Shown here: piece after piece, positions 15,472-23,384 of the stretch
Position numbering within the stretch: the first letter of the stretch is position 1
How the letters are laid out: the number at the start of each line of letters is the position of its first letter
NCBI GenBank assembly: GCA_965208745.1
Contig: CBDBPN010000003.1
Coordinates: 62,001 to 126,000, forward strand
From: VXNE01 sp965208745
Lineage (GTDB): Bacteria > Pseudomonadota > Gammaproteobacteria > Pseudomonadales > Azotimanducaceae
Direction of reading: 5' to 3'
Length of the DNA stretch: 64,000 nt
Made by a program: the position numbers and the translations under genes
The notes under the pieces: generated by a model
What the model was told of the DNA's origin: nothing
Seen by the model: only the letters and a program-made list of their open reading frames with translations
Database searches by the model: none

Positions 15472-16758
15472 TCAGCGCTCGCCGATCGGCACGTAGTTCC
15501 GCCGGTCCTCCCCCGTGTAGAGCTGCCGCGGGCGGCCGATCTTGTAGGGGGCGCTCACCATCTCCTTCCAGTGGGCGATCCAGCCCGGGGTCCGGCCGGT
15601 GACGAAGATGACGGTGAACATCTCCACGGGGATGCCGATGGCCTTCAGGATGATGCCCGAGTAGAAGTCGACGTTCGGGTAGAGCCGGCGCTCGACGAAG
15701 AACTCGTCCTCCAGCGCGATGCGCTCGAGTTCCTGGGCCATCTGCAGGGTGGGGTCGTGGTCGACGCCGAGTTCGGCGAGCACCTCGCGGCAGGTGTCCT
15801 GCATCACCTTGGCGCGCGGGTCGTAGTTCTTGTACACACGGTGGCCGAATCCCATGACCCGGAAGGGATCGTCGCGGTCCTTGGCGCGCTTGATGTACTT
15901 CGGAATGTTGTCCGGGGATCTGATCTCGGCCAGCATGTTGAGCACGGCCTCGTTGGCGCCGCCGTGCGCGGGGCCCCAGAGCGCGGCGATGCCCGCGGCG
16001 ATGCAGGCGAACGGGTTGGCGCCCGTCGAGCCTGCCATCCGTACCGTGGAAGTCGAGGCGTTCTGCTCGTGGTCCGCGTGCAGCAGGAAGATCCGGTCGA
16101 AGGCGCGCGCCAGCACCGGGTTCACCTCGTAGTCCCCGCCGGACGGGGCGAACATCATGTGCAGGAAGTTCTCGGCGTAGTCGAGGTCTTGGCGTGGCGG
16201 CACGAACGGCTCGCCCCGCGAGTGCCGATAGGTCATGGCGGCGAGGGTGGGCATCTTGGCGATGAGACGGTGGGCCGTATCCAGCCGGTATCCCTCGTCG
16301 TCGGCGTCGAACGTCTCGTGGTACAGGGCCGCCAGCGCGGCGGTGACGGCGCACATGATCGACATGGGATGCGCGTCCCGCCGAAACCCGCTGTAGAAGT
16401 TGAGGGCCTGCTCGTCCACCGCGGCGTGACGCTTGATGGAGTCGACGAACTCCCGCATTTCGCCTGACTGCGGCAGCCGGTCGTGGAGCAGCAGATAGCA
16501 GAGTTCGAGGTGGGTGGACTGTTCGGCGAGCTGCTCGATGGGGTAGCCGCGGTGCAGCAGGACGCCCTCGTCGCCGTCGATGTAGGTGATTGCGGAGTCG
16601 CACGAGGCCGTGGAGACGAAGCCGGGGTCGTAGGTGAAGTAGCCCCGCCGGGTGAGCGCGCCGACATCGATGACGGCGGGGCCGACGCTCGCGGGATACA
16701 CGGGGAACTCGATCGGCGCCTCCGAGTTGATCGTGAGGCTCGCGGAGCGTTCGGCCAT
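15472..16758 (-). CDS. gltA: citrate synthase
   Basis: Citrate synthase condenses oxaloacetate and acetyl-CoA, the entry step of the TCA cycle. The ATG at 16758 with GGAGGG upstream gives 428 residues, the length of the type II (hexameric) enzymes of Gram-negative bacteria. Active-site blocks are present: 'LLHADHEQNAST' (His), 'GPAHGGANEA' (His) and 'NVDFYSG' (Asp). It is divergent from sdhCDAB over a 277-bp intergenic region that holds candidate promoters in both directions, the common gammaproteobacterial layout. Confidence 0.97.
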   Translation of the reverse strand: MAERSASLTINSEAPIEFPVYPASVGPAVIDVGALTRRGYFTYDPGFVSTASCDSAITYIDGDEGVLLHRGYPIEQLAEQSTHLELCYLLLHDRLPQSGEMREFVDSIKRHAAVDEQALNFYSGFRRDAHPMSIMCAVTAALAALYHETFDADDEGYRLDTAHRLIAKMPTLAAMTYRHSRGEPFVPPRQDLDYAENFLHMMFAPSGGDYEVNPVLARAFDRIFLLHADHEQNASTSTVRMAGSTGANPFACIAAGIAALWGPAHGGANEAVLNMLAEIRSPDNIPKYIKRAKDRDDPFRVMGFGHRVYKNYDPRAKVMQDTCREVLAELGVDHDPTLQMAQELERIALEDEFFVERRLYPNVDFYSGIILKAIGIPVEMFTVIFVTGRTPGWIAHWKEMVSAPYKIGRPRQLYTGEDRRNYVPIGER

Positions 16759-16909
16759 GCCATGCCCTCCCGGCTGGTTTGCACAGAACTCGCGCGCCCG
16801 CGCTGCGGGCGCGGCCTCCCGGGACGCGCAAACCACCCACGACCGGCGCCTTTCGGCACCCGGTTCGACGGCGGCCGGCGCCGCGGTCAGGGAGACTGGA
16901 CAACCGGTG

Positions 16910-16939
16910 ATTCTCTCGGCTGCCGCGCGCGGTTGTCAA
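16910..16939 (-). promoter_or_regulatory. candidate sigma-70 promoter for gltA
   Basis: The minus strand reads TTGACA (16939-16934), an 18-bp spacer and GAGAAT (16915-16910). Transcription would begin about 145 bp before the gltA start. Confidence 0.5.
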
Positions 16940-16977
16940 ACTGGCGGCCGTGCCCGGCGCGCGCGCCGGCGCCGTGT

Positions 16978-17006
16978 TTGTCAGCGGCTCGGGCGTCGCA
17001 TACCAT
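16978..17006 (+). promoter_or_regulatory. candidate sigma-70 promoter for the sdh operon
   Basis: TTGTCA (16978-16983), a 17-bp spacer and TACCAT (17001-17006) lie 30 bp before the sdhC start, correctly placed and oriented. Confidence 0.5.
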
Positions 17007-17035
17007 CGCCGCCGTATTACGGACCCAGCGGGCAG

Positions 17036-17407
17036 ATGGCCTCGGAACGCCCCGTCGAAATCGCACCCACGAGCTACCTTCCGGTGACTGCCGTGGCATC
17101 CATCACGCACCGCATCACGGGGGTCGCGCTGTTCGCCGGCACCGCCTATCTCCTCTACCTGCTCGACCTGGCGCTCGGCTCCGAGGCGGGGTTCGCACGG
17201 GCGGCCGGGCTGATCGAGGAGGGGTTGGGCAAGTTCGCGCTCTGGATCACGCTGGCGGCGCTCGCCTACCACTTCATCGCCGGACTCCGCCACCTGCTTC
17301 TCGACTTCCACGTGGGCGACTCCCTCGCCGGCGCCCGGCGCAGCGCCTGGACGACCCTCGGCCTTGCGTTCCTCGCGGCCGCCGCGGCGGGCGTCTGGCT
17401 GTGGTAA
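17036..17407 (+). CDS. sdhC: succinate dehydrogenase cytochrome b556 subunit
   Basis: The 123-residue membrane anchor has three hydrophobic helices. The N-terminal block 'RPVEIAPTSYLPVTAVASI' and signature 'SITHRITG' (quinone-site Ser and Arg) identify SdhC, and 'YHFIAGLRHLLLDF' carries the haem-ligand His. It anchors the SdhAB catalytic subunits and passes electrons to ubiquinone. It is the first gene of sdhCDAB and overlaps sdhD by 7 bp. Confidence 0.94.
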   Translation: MASERPVEIAPTSYLPVTAVASITHRITGVALFAGTAYLLYLLDLALGSEAGFARAAGLIEEGLGKFALWITLAALAYHFIAGLRHLLLDFHVGDSLAGARRSAWTTLGLAFLAAAAAGVWLW

Positions 17408-17772
17408 CGAACGTCACGAGCTTCGGGCGCAGCGGGCTGTCCGACTTCGTCCTGCAGCGCGTGTCCGCGGTGGTGCTCGGCGCATTCGGGTTGTGCGTGG
17501 GCGGCTGGTTCGCGGTCAACCCCGACGCTGGCCACGCGGCCTTCGCGGCCTGGTTCTCGTCGACGCCCATGGTCGTCTTCGCGACATTGTCCGTGGCCGC
17601 GCTGGTGGCGCATGCCTGGATCGGCATGTGGACCGTCGGGACCGACTACCTGCGGCCGCACTACTTCGGGCGCGCCGCGACGGTGGTGCGGCTGGCCTAC
17701 CAGGGCGTGACGGCGGCGCTCCTGTTCGCGTACCTGATCTGGGCGCTGCTGGTGATCTGGGGCGCCGGCTGA
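17401..17772 (+). CDS. sdhD: succinate dehydrogenase membrane anchor subunit
   Basis: The GTG at 17401, inside the end of sdhC, gives 123 residues with three membrane helices. 'VAHAWIGMWTVGTDYL' contains the haem-ligand His and the Asp-Tyr pair of the quinone site. 'SGLSDFVLQRVSAVVLG' is the usual SdhD N-terminal block. The stop overlaps the sdhA ATG (ATGA), so translation is coupled. Confidence 0.92.
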   Translation: MVTNVTSFGRSGLSDFVLQRVSAVVLGAFGLCVGGWFAVNPDAGHAAFAAWFSSTPMVVFATLSVAALVAHAWIGMWTVGTDYLRPHYFGRAATVVRLAYQGVTAALLFAYLIWALLVIWGAG

Positions 17773-19541
17773 TGACGTTGCGCACGATGGAGTTCGATGG
17801 CGTCATCGTCGGCGGCGGTGGGGCCGGCATGCGCGCGGGGCTGCAGCTTGCGCAGTCGGGCCTGCGCACGGCGGTGCTCTCGAAGGTCTTCCCGACGCGC
17901 TCGCACACGGTCTCCGCGCAGGGCGGCATCACGTGCGCCATCGGGAGCGAGGACCCGGACGACGACTGGCGCTGGCACATGTACGACACCGTCAAGGGGT
18001 CGGACTACATCGGTGACCAGGACGCCATCGAGTTCATGTGCTCCACCGGGCCGCGGGCCGTCTTCGAACTCGAGCACATGGGGCTGCCGTTCTCGCGCAA
18101 CGAGAACGGCCGCATCTACCAGCGGCCGTTCGGGGGGCAGTCCAAGGACTACGGGCGCGGCGGACAGGCGGCCCGGACGTGCGCAGCCGCGGACCGGACG
18201 GGCCACGCCCTGCTGCACACGCTCTACCAGTCGAACCTCCGCGCCGGCACCGTCTTCCTGTCCGAGTGGTTCGCCGTGGACCTCGTCAGGAACGTCGACG
18301 GTGCTGTCGTCGGCGTCATCGCCATCCGCATCGAGACCGGCGAGACGGTATTCGTGCAGTCCCGCGCGACCGTGCTCGCGACGGGAGGCGCCGGCCGGAT
18401 CTACGCGAGCACGACCAACGCGCACATCAACACCGGCGATGGCATCGGCATGGCCCTGCGCGCCGGCGTGCCGGTGCAGGACATCGAGATGTGGCAGTTC
18501 CATCCGACCGGCATTCACGGCGCCGGCGTGCTCGTTACGGAGGGGTGCCGCGGCGAGGGGGGCTACCTCGTCAACCGGGACGGCGAGCGGTTCATGGAGC
18601 GCTATGCGCCGAACGCGAAGGACCTCGCGAGCCGGGACGTGGTGGCGCGCTCCATGATCCTCGAGATCCTCGAGGGGCGGGGGTGCGGGCCGGACGCGGA
18701 CCACCTGCTGCTGAAGCTCGATCACCTCGGCGCGGAGGTCCTGAACAGCCGTCTGCCCGGCATCCTCGAACTCTCGCGCACCTTCGCCCACGTGGACCCC
18801 GTGCACACACCCATCCCCGTCGTGCCGACGTGCCACTACATGATGGGCGGCGTCGCGACGCGCGTGAGCGGACAGGCGCTGACCCAGGATGCGCAGGGCG
18901 GCGACAGGTCCGTGGACGGGCTCTACGCCGTGGGCGAAGCCGCATGCGTCTCCGTGCACGGCGCCAACAGGCTGGGCGGGAACTCGCTGCTTGACCTCAT
19001 CGTGTTCGGCCGCGCGGCCGGCGTGCACATCGAGGAAGTCATGCGGCAGGGGGTGAGCTACCGCACTGCTTCGGAGAGCGACCTTGAAGCCGCCGGGGCG
19101 CGGCTCGCCCGCTGGGAGGCGTCGACGGAGGGCGAGGGGGTCGCCGCGCTCCGCAAGGAACTGCAGAACGTCATGCAGATCAACTTCGGCGTGTTCCGCG
19201 CCGAGTCCCACATGGAGGAAGGATGCAAGCTGCTCGCCGACCTCCGCGAGCGGATCGGGGCCGCGCATCTCGCCGACAAGAGCAGTGCCTTCAATACCGC
19301 GCGGGTCGAGGCGCTGGAACTCGACAACCTCCTCGAGGTCGCGGAGGCGACGGCGGTGGTGGCCCTTGCGAGAAGGGAAACCCGAGGCGCGCACGCCCGG
19401 GAGGACTACCGGGACCGCAACGACGACGACTGGCTGTGCCACTCGCTGTACTTCGCCGAGGGGCAGCGCGTGGGCAAGCGGGCGGTGAACTTCGAGCCCA
19501 GGACCGTGCCGACGTTCCAGCCCACAGAACGGAGTTACTAG
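17772..19541 (+). CDS. sdhA: succinate dehydrogenase flavoprotein subunit
   Basis: The 589-residue catalytic subunit oxidises succinate to fumarate. The N-terminal 'GVIVGGGGAGMRAGL' binds FAD and 'RSHTVSAQGG' holds the His that links FAD covalently. 'FHPTGIHGAGVLVTEGCRGEGG' and 'HGANRLGGNSLLDL' are standard family blocks. The C-terminal helical domain is complete. Confidence 0.97.
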   Translation: MTLRTMEFDGVIVGGGGAGMRAGLQLAQSGLRTAVLSKVFPTRSHTVSAQGGITCAIGSEDPDDDWRWHMYDTVKGSDYIGDQDAIEFMCSTGPRAVFELEHMGLPFSRNENGRIYQRPFGGQSKDYGRGGQAARTCAAADRTGHALLHTLYQSNLRAGTVFLSEWFAVDLVRNVDGAVVGVIAIRIETGETVFVQSRATVLATGGAGRIYASTTNAHINTGDGIGMALRAGVPVQDIEMWQFHPTGIHGAGVLVTEGCRGEGGYLVNRDGERFMERYAPNAKDLASRDVVARSMILEILEGRGCGPDADHLLLKLDHLGAEVLNSRLPGILELSRTFAHVDPVHTPIPVVPTCHYMMGGVATRVSGQALTQDAQGGDRSVDGLYAVGEAACVSVHGANRLGGNSLLDLIVFGRAAGVHIEEVMRQGVSYRTASESDLEAAGARLARWEASTEGEGVAALRKELQNVMQINFGVFRAESHMEEGCKLLADLRERIGAAHLADKSSAFNTARVEALELDNLLEVAEATAVVALARRETRGAHAREDYRDRNDDDWLCHSLYFAEGQRVGKRAVNFEPRTVPTFQPTERSY

Positions 19542-19550
19542 GAGATCCGC

Positions 19551-20255
19551 ATGCAGGTCAGCCTGTACCGATACGACCCCGACCGCGACGTGAAGCCGCA
19601 CATGGAGCACACGAGCGTCGAGGTGCCGGAGGGCAGCGACCTGATGGTGCTCGACGTCCTGGAGATGCTGAAGGCGGAGGACCCCAGCCTGTCGTTCCGG
19701 CGTTCCTGCCGCGAGGGGGTCTGCGGTTCGGACGGCATCAACATGAACGGCAAGAACGGGCTCGCGTGCATCACGCCGCTGTCCGAGGCGGCGCCCAGGG
19801 GCAAGCTGGAACTGCGCCCTCTGCCGGGGTTGCCCGTCATCCGCGACCTCGTGGTGGACCTGACGCAGTTCTACCAGCAGTACGAGAAGGTGAAGCCGTG
19901 GCTGATCAACGACGCGACGCCGCCCGCCCAGGAGCGGCTCCAGTCGCCGGAGGACCGGGAGAAGCTCGACGGCCTGTACGAGTGCATCCTCTGTGCCTGC
20001 TGCACCACCTCCTGCCCCTCCTTCTGGTGGAACCCGGACAAGTTCGTCGGACCCGCGGGCCTGCTGCAGGCGTACCGCTTCCTGGCGGACAGCCGGGACA
20101 CGGCGACGGAGGAGCGCCTCTCCGACCTCGAAGACCCATTCAGCGTGTTCCGCTGCCGCGGCATCATGAACTGCACCAGCGTCTGCCCGCGAGACCTCAA
20201 CCCGACGCGGGCGATCGGCAAGATCAAGGCGATGCTGGTTACCCACGGGACCTGA
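19551..20255 (+). CDS. sdhB: succinate dehydrogenase iron-sulfur subunit
   Basis: The 234-residue subunit relays electrons from FAD to quinone through three clusters. The [2Fe-2S] ligands are in 'SCREGVCGSDG' and the later 'LAC'; the [4Fe-4S] and [3Fe-4S] ligands are in 'CILCACCTTSCP' and 'CRGIMNCTSVCP'. AGGAGA overlaps the sdhA stop and precedes the ATG. It is normally followed closely by sucA, but here 3.1 kb with a restriction-modification system intervene. Confidence 0.97.
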   Translation: MQVSLYRYDPDRDVKPHMEHTSVEVPEGSDLMVLDVLEMLKAEDPSLSFRRSCREGVCGSDGINMNGKNGLACITPLSEAAPRGKLELRPLPGLPVIRDLVVDLTQFYQQYEKVKPWLINDATPPAQERLQSPEDREKLDGLYECILCACCTTSCPSFWWNPDKFVGPAGLLQAYRFLADSRDTATEERLSDLEDPFSVFRCRGIMNCTSVCPRDLNPTRAIGKIKAMLVTHGT

Positions 20256-20283
20256 AGGATCAGGCTCGCGTCGTGACGATCGC

Positions 20284-20312
20284 TTGACACGCACTGTATG
20301 GATAACCAATAT
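20284..20312 (+). promoter_or_regulatory. candidate sigma-70 promoter for the restriction-modification genes
   Basis: TTGACA (20284-20289), a 17-bp spacer and CAATAT (20307-20312) lie about 175 bp before the methyltransferase start, in an AT-richer patch just after sdhB. The remaining intergenic sequence to 20486 shows nothing else recognisable. Confidence 0.55.
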
Positions 20313-20486
20313 CTCGTGCGGTCGTTGGACGGGGCAAAGCGCGCTTGGAACTCTCGGACTGAGGGCTGCGCCTAGGCAGGCCGCGAAGGGAGCGACGGAG
20401 CGGACCGGGGCGAGCGCGAGCCAAGGGGTAAGGGCATCTCGACAGCGCAGGCAACCGTAGAGAGTGGTGTAGTAACGGCGCGAGGC

Positions 20487-22196
20487 ATGGCTGCGGCGGC
20501 TTCGGCCGAGGACAGGCTCAGCTTGGCCCGGTCGGTCGTGTTTGCTGTCGTACGCACATATTGGGAGCGGGCCGCGGTAGCGTGGGGAACGCCTTGGCCG
20601 CTCAGGAAGCCGCCACCCGAGGTCGAATGCGGCAGCATGCCGGCGAGCGCCGGAGAACTGGCCTTGCGAATCGGGAGCGCAACGGCGCAACTGAAGCCGC
20701 TAGAGGCTGGGTACTCGATCGGGCTGTTATATACCGGGATGATGCCGGACGACTTCCGCGCGGCATTGGGGGCGTACTACACACCGCCGGCCCTTTGTGA
20801 GCGACTGCTCGACATGGCATCCGATGCTGGAGTGGACTGGTCCAAGGCGCGCGTGCTCGATCCCGCGTGTGGAGGCGGAGCGTTCTTGGCTCCGGTCGCA
20901 CTACGGATGGCGGAGAGCCTTCAGGGTCGCGAGCCGAGCGTCGTACTGCGGGACATCGAACGCCGGCTGGTGGGCTTCGATTTGGACCCGTTCGCCGGCT
21001 GGATGTCGCAGGTGTTTTTGGAAGCCGCCTTGGGGGCCAGGTTCCAGACGGCTACCGAGCGGCTGCGTCGGGTTGTACGAGTTTGCGACAGTCTCGAACG
21101 ACAAGGGTCCGGGAGGGGGTTCGATCTCGTTGTTGGCAATCCGCCGTACGGGCGGTTAACGCTGCCACCGCGCTTGCGCAAAAAGTTCGCTCGCGGCTTG
21201 TTCGGTCACGCGAATCTGTATGGCGTATTCACCGACCTTGCACTGCGCTTGACATGCAAAGGAGGCGTAATCGCCTACGTGACGCCGACTAGCTTGCTCT
21301 CGGGAGAGTACTTCAAGGCGCTACGCGGTCTCCTCGGCCGCGAGGCGCCTCCGGACAGGATGAATTTCGTCGCTTTGCGCAAGGGTGTGTTTGCGGACGT
21401 GCTGCAGGAAACCTTGCTCGCGGCGTACAAACGGGGCGGCGACCCGTGCGCGGCACAGGTCCACTTCATGTCTCCGGGAGCGGACGGCTCGGTACATGCG
21501 GTGGTTGCGGGCTCGTTCCAGCTCCCGGACATACCGGAGGAGCCTTGGTTGATCCCCCGGAACGATGCGCAAGCCGCGCTGTTGCGGGTAGCCGGGGGCC
21601 TTCCGCACCGGCTGGCGGACTGGGGCTACACGGTCAGCACTGGTCCTCTGGTCTGGAACCGCCACAAGGCCGGTCTGAAGAAGCGTCCGGGCAAGCTCCG
21701 ATTTCCCTTGATCTGGGCGGAGTCCGTGCGCTCCGGCGGTTACTTCGCCTTCCGTGCCGAGAAGCGCAACCACAAGCCCTACTTTGAACCGAAGAAGGAC
21801 GAGCGCTGGTTGGTCACCGACTCTCCCTGCGTGCTTGTTCAAAGGACGACCGCCAAGGAGCAGTGCCGGCGCCTGATCGCGGCGGAATTGCCGGAGTCGT
21901 TCCTTGCGGAACACGGCGCGGTGGTCGTGGAGAATCACCTGAACATGGTCAGGTCGCTGGACGGCCATGGTGAGGTGTCTCCCGCGGTCTTGGCTGCCGT
22001 ATTGAACAGCGACGTGGCGGATCAGCTCTTCCGCTGCATCAATGGCAGCGTTGCCGTCTCGGCGTACGAGTTGAAGGCGCTACCGCTGCCGCCAGCTGAG
22101 AGAACCGAAGAGATCGAACGGTTGGTGGCCAGCAAAGCGGAACGCGAAGCGGTGGAACGGGCCGTCTTACGGGCGTACGGCTGCGGAGAGATGTAG
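20487..22196 (+). CDS. N6-adenine DNA methyltransferase of a type II restriction-modification system
   Basis: The 569-residue protein has SAM-binding motif I 'LDPACGGGAFL' and catalytic motif IV 'VVGNPPYG', in the order typical of gamma-class N6-adenine methyltransferases. A long C-terminal half (from about residue 330) is presumably the target-recognition region. It would protect host DNA from the adjacent endonuclease. The ATG at 20487 has GAGG close upstream; the ATG at 20638 is an alternative that keeps all motifs. Its stop overlaps the next start (TAGTG). Base composition looks less GC-rich than the flanking sdh and suc genes, consistent with horizontal acquisition. The recognition sequence is not predictable from this alone. 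Confidence 0.88.
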   Translation: MAAAASAEDRLSLARSVVFAVVRTYWERAAVAWGTPWPLRKPPPEVECGSMPASAGELALRIGSATAQLKPLEAGYSIGLLYTGMMPDDFRAALGAYYTPPALCERLLDMASDAGVDWSKARVLDPACGGGAFLAPVALRMAESLQGREPSVVLRDIERRLVGFDLDPFAGWMSQVFLEAALGARFQTATERLRRVVRVCDSLERQGSGRGFDLVVGNPPYGRLTLPPRLRKKFARGLFGHANLYGVFTDLALRLTCKGGVIAYVTPTSLLSGEYFKALRGLLGREAPPDRMNFVALRKGVFADVLQETLLAAYKRGGDPCAAQVHFMSPGADGSVHAVVAGSFQLPDIPEEPWLIPRNDAQAALLRVAGGLPHRLADWGYTVSTGPLVWNRHKAGLKKRPGKLRFPLIWAESVRSGGYFAFRAEKRNHKPYFEPKKDERWLVTDSPCVLVQRTTAKEQCRRLIAAELPESFLAEHGAVVVENHLNMVRSLDGHGEVSPAVLAAVLNSDVADQLFRCINGSVAVSAYELKALPLPPAERTEEIERLVASKAEREAVERAVLRAYGCGEM

Positions 22197-23275
22197 TGGC
22201 GCTACCCAAGCTGTTGCCGGTCCCGCAGGTCCGCGATCGACTACGGGCGATCTATCCCGACGGCACGCCGTTCAGGAACTACGTTACCCGACGAATGGCC
22301 GCCAGAACCGTGTTCGTCATGCTGTACACCGGTGCTGTGGAAGGCTCACAGCGATGGCTACGGCCGGACCAGGTGACACGGATGACGGACGACCAGGCGC
22401 GGCTGGCCGGCGAAGACGTTCGCGAGGCATGGTCGGACCAATCGATGCGCCCGGCGTCAGGTGACATCCCTGGGCGCTGGTACGCCGCGAACACGCGAGA
22501 GCCGATTCGCGACGAGACCTTGCGCGCCGGTCTGGTCAGGACGGGCGCTGTCATGGAGCGGGAAGGTCTTGCGACCACGTCGCCGCGGCCGCGCTATGCG
22601 TTGGCGAAGGCGTTCGCGGCATTGTTCGATCCCGGTCTCGCAGGGGAGGATTTGGCCTCGGCTATCCGCGCTTGGCGGAAGGCGAACCTATCGAGCGGCG
22701 CGCTGGCCCGAGTGGTCATCATGCGGCGCGCGGGAACGGCTCAGGAAGGCAGGGTACTCGTCACCTTTCCCGATGGAGAAGCCCGCCACATGGAACCAGG
22801 GCCGAGTTCGGTTCTTTCGAAGGCGGTGATCGAAGACTTCGCGCAGCGCTTCCTGGAGGCGCCCGCCGTGGTGTGGTTGAGCGAAAGCCGCAATCGAATC
22901 GTGGCGCGCGACGACGGCTTGGCTCGGGAGATCGGATTGACGATCCAGCCGGACCGGAACCTGCCGGATCTGATCCTGGTGGACCTCGGGCCATCGGAGC
23001 CGCTGCTCGTCTTCGCGGAAGTCGTGGCCACGGCCGGGCACGTGAGCGACGCCCGCCAGACGGCCCTAATGGAGGTGGCGTTGGAAGCCGGGTTTGAGGC
23101 GGCGCATGTAGCGTTCGTGACGGCATACGCGGACCGGGACGATGCTGCGTTCAAGGCGTCGGTGAGCGAGCTCGCCTGGCGGTCGTTTGCCTGGTTCATG
23201 TCCGAGCCCGAACACATTGTGGTGATGCACGCGGGTCACGAAGGCCCCTGGAGTCTGCGCGAACTGATGAGCTGA
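22196..23275 (+). CDS. BsuBI/PstI-family type II restriction endonuclease
   Basis: The 359-residue protein matches the BsuBI/PstI family. The N-terminal helical domain includes 'RRMAARTVFVMLYTGAVEG' and 'RPDQVTRMTDDQA'; the C-terminal nuclease domain has 'NLPDLILVDLG' and 'LLVFAEVVATAGHVSDAR'. PstI and BsuBI (316-326 residues) cut CTGCAG, but relatives vary, so specificity is open. The usual 'VEVVxTDGPV' block appears here as 'AEVVATAGHV', a possible divergence in the catalytic region. The GTG start overlaps the methyltransferase stop. The gene ends 109 bp before sucA and thus splits the TCA cluster. Confidence 0.82.
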   Translation: MALPKLLPVPQVRDRLRAIYPDGTPFRNYVTRRMAARTVFVMLYTGAVEGSQRWLRPDQVTRMTDDQARLAGEDVREAWSDQSMRPASGDIPGRWYAANTREPIRDETLRAGLVRTGAVMEREGLATTSPRPRYALAKAFAALFDPGLAGEDLASAIRAWRKANLSSGALARVVIMRRAGTAQEGRVLVTFPDGEARHMEPGPSSVLSKAVIEDFAQRFLEAPAVVWLSESRNRIVARDDGLAREIGLTIQPDRNLPDLILVDLGPSEPLLVFAEVVATAGHVSDARQTALMEVALEAGFEAAHVAFVTAYADRDDAAFKASVSELAWRSFAWFMSEPEHIVVMHAGHEGPWSLRELMS

Positions 23276-23384
23276 GGTCGGTACGTGCGCACACGCCCGT
23301 GACCTCGCCCCGGGCCTTGCTGCGCGGCGTCAACTCAGGATGGTTCTGTTAGCCTTGCTCCGCCCTTGTCCGAGGCCGGTCGCG

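Noticed and set aside
17697..20690. A 997-codon minus-strand open frame across sdhA and sdhB
   Set aside because: It is the antisense shadow of high-GC codon use. Its translation is rich in Arg, His, Val and Ala without any domain, while both plus-strand genes are unambiguous.
20487..23275. Avoidance of CTGCAG as evidence for PstI-type specificity
   Set aside because: CTGCAG sites are easy to find throughout the window, so no avoidance is apparent, and a methylated host would not need it. Specificity stays open.
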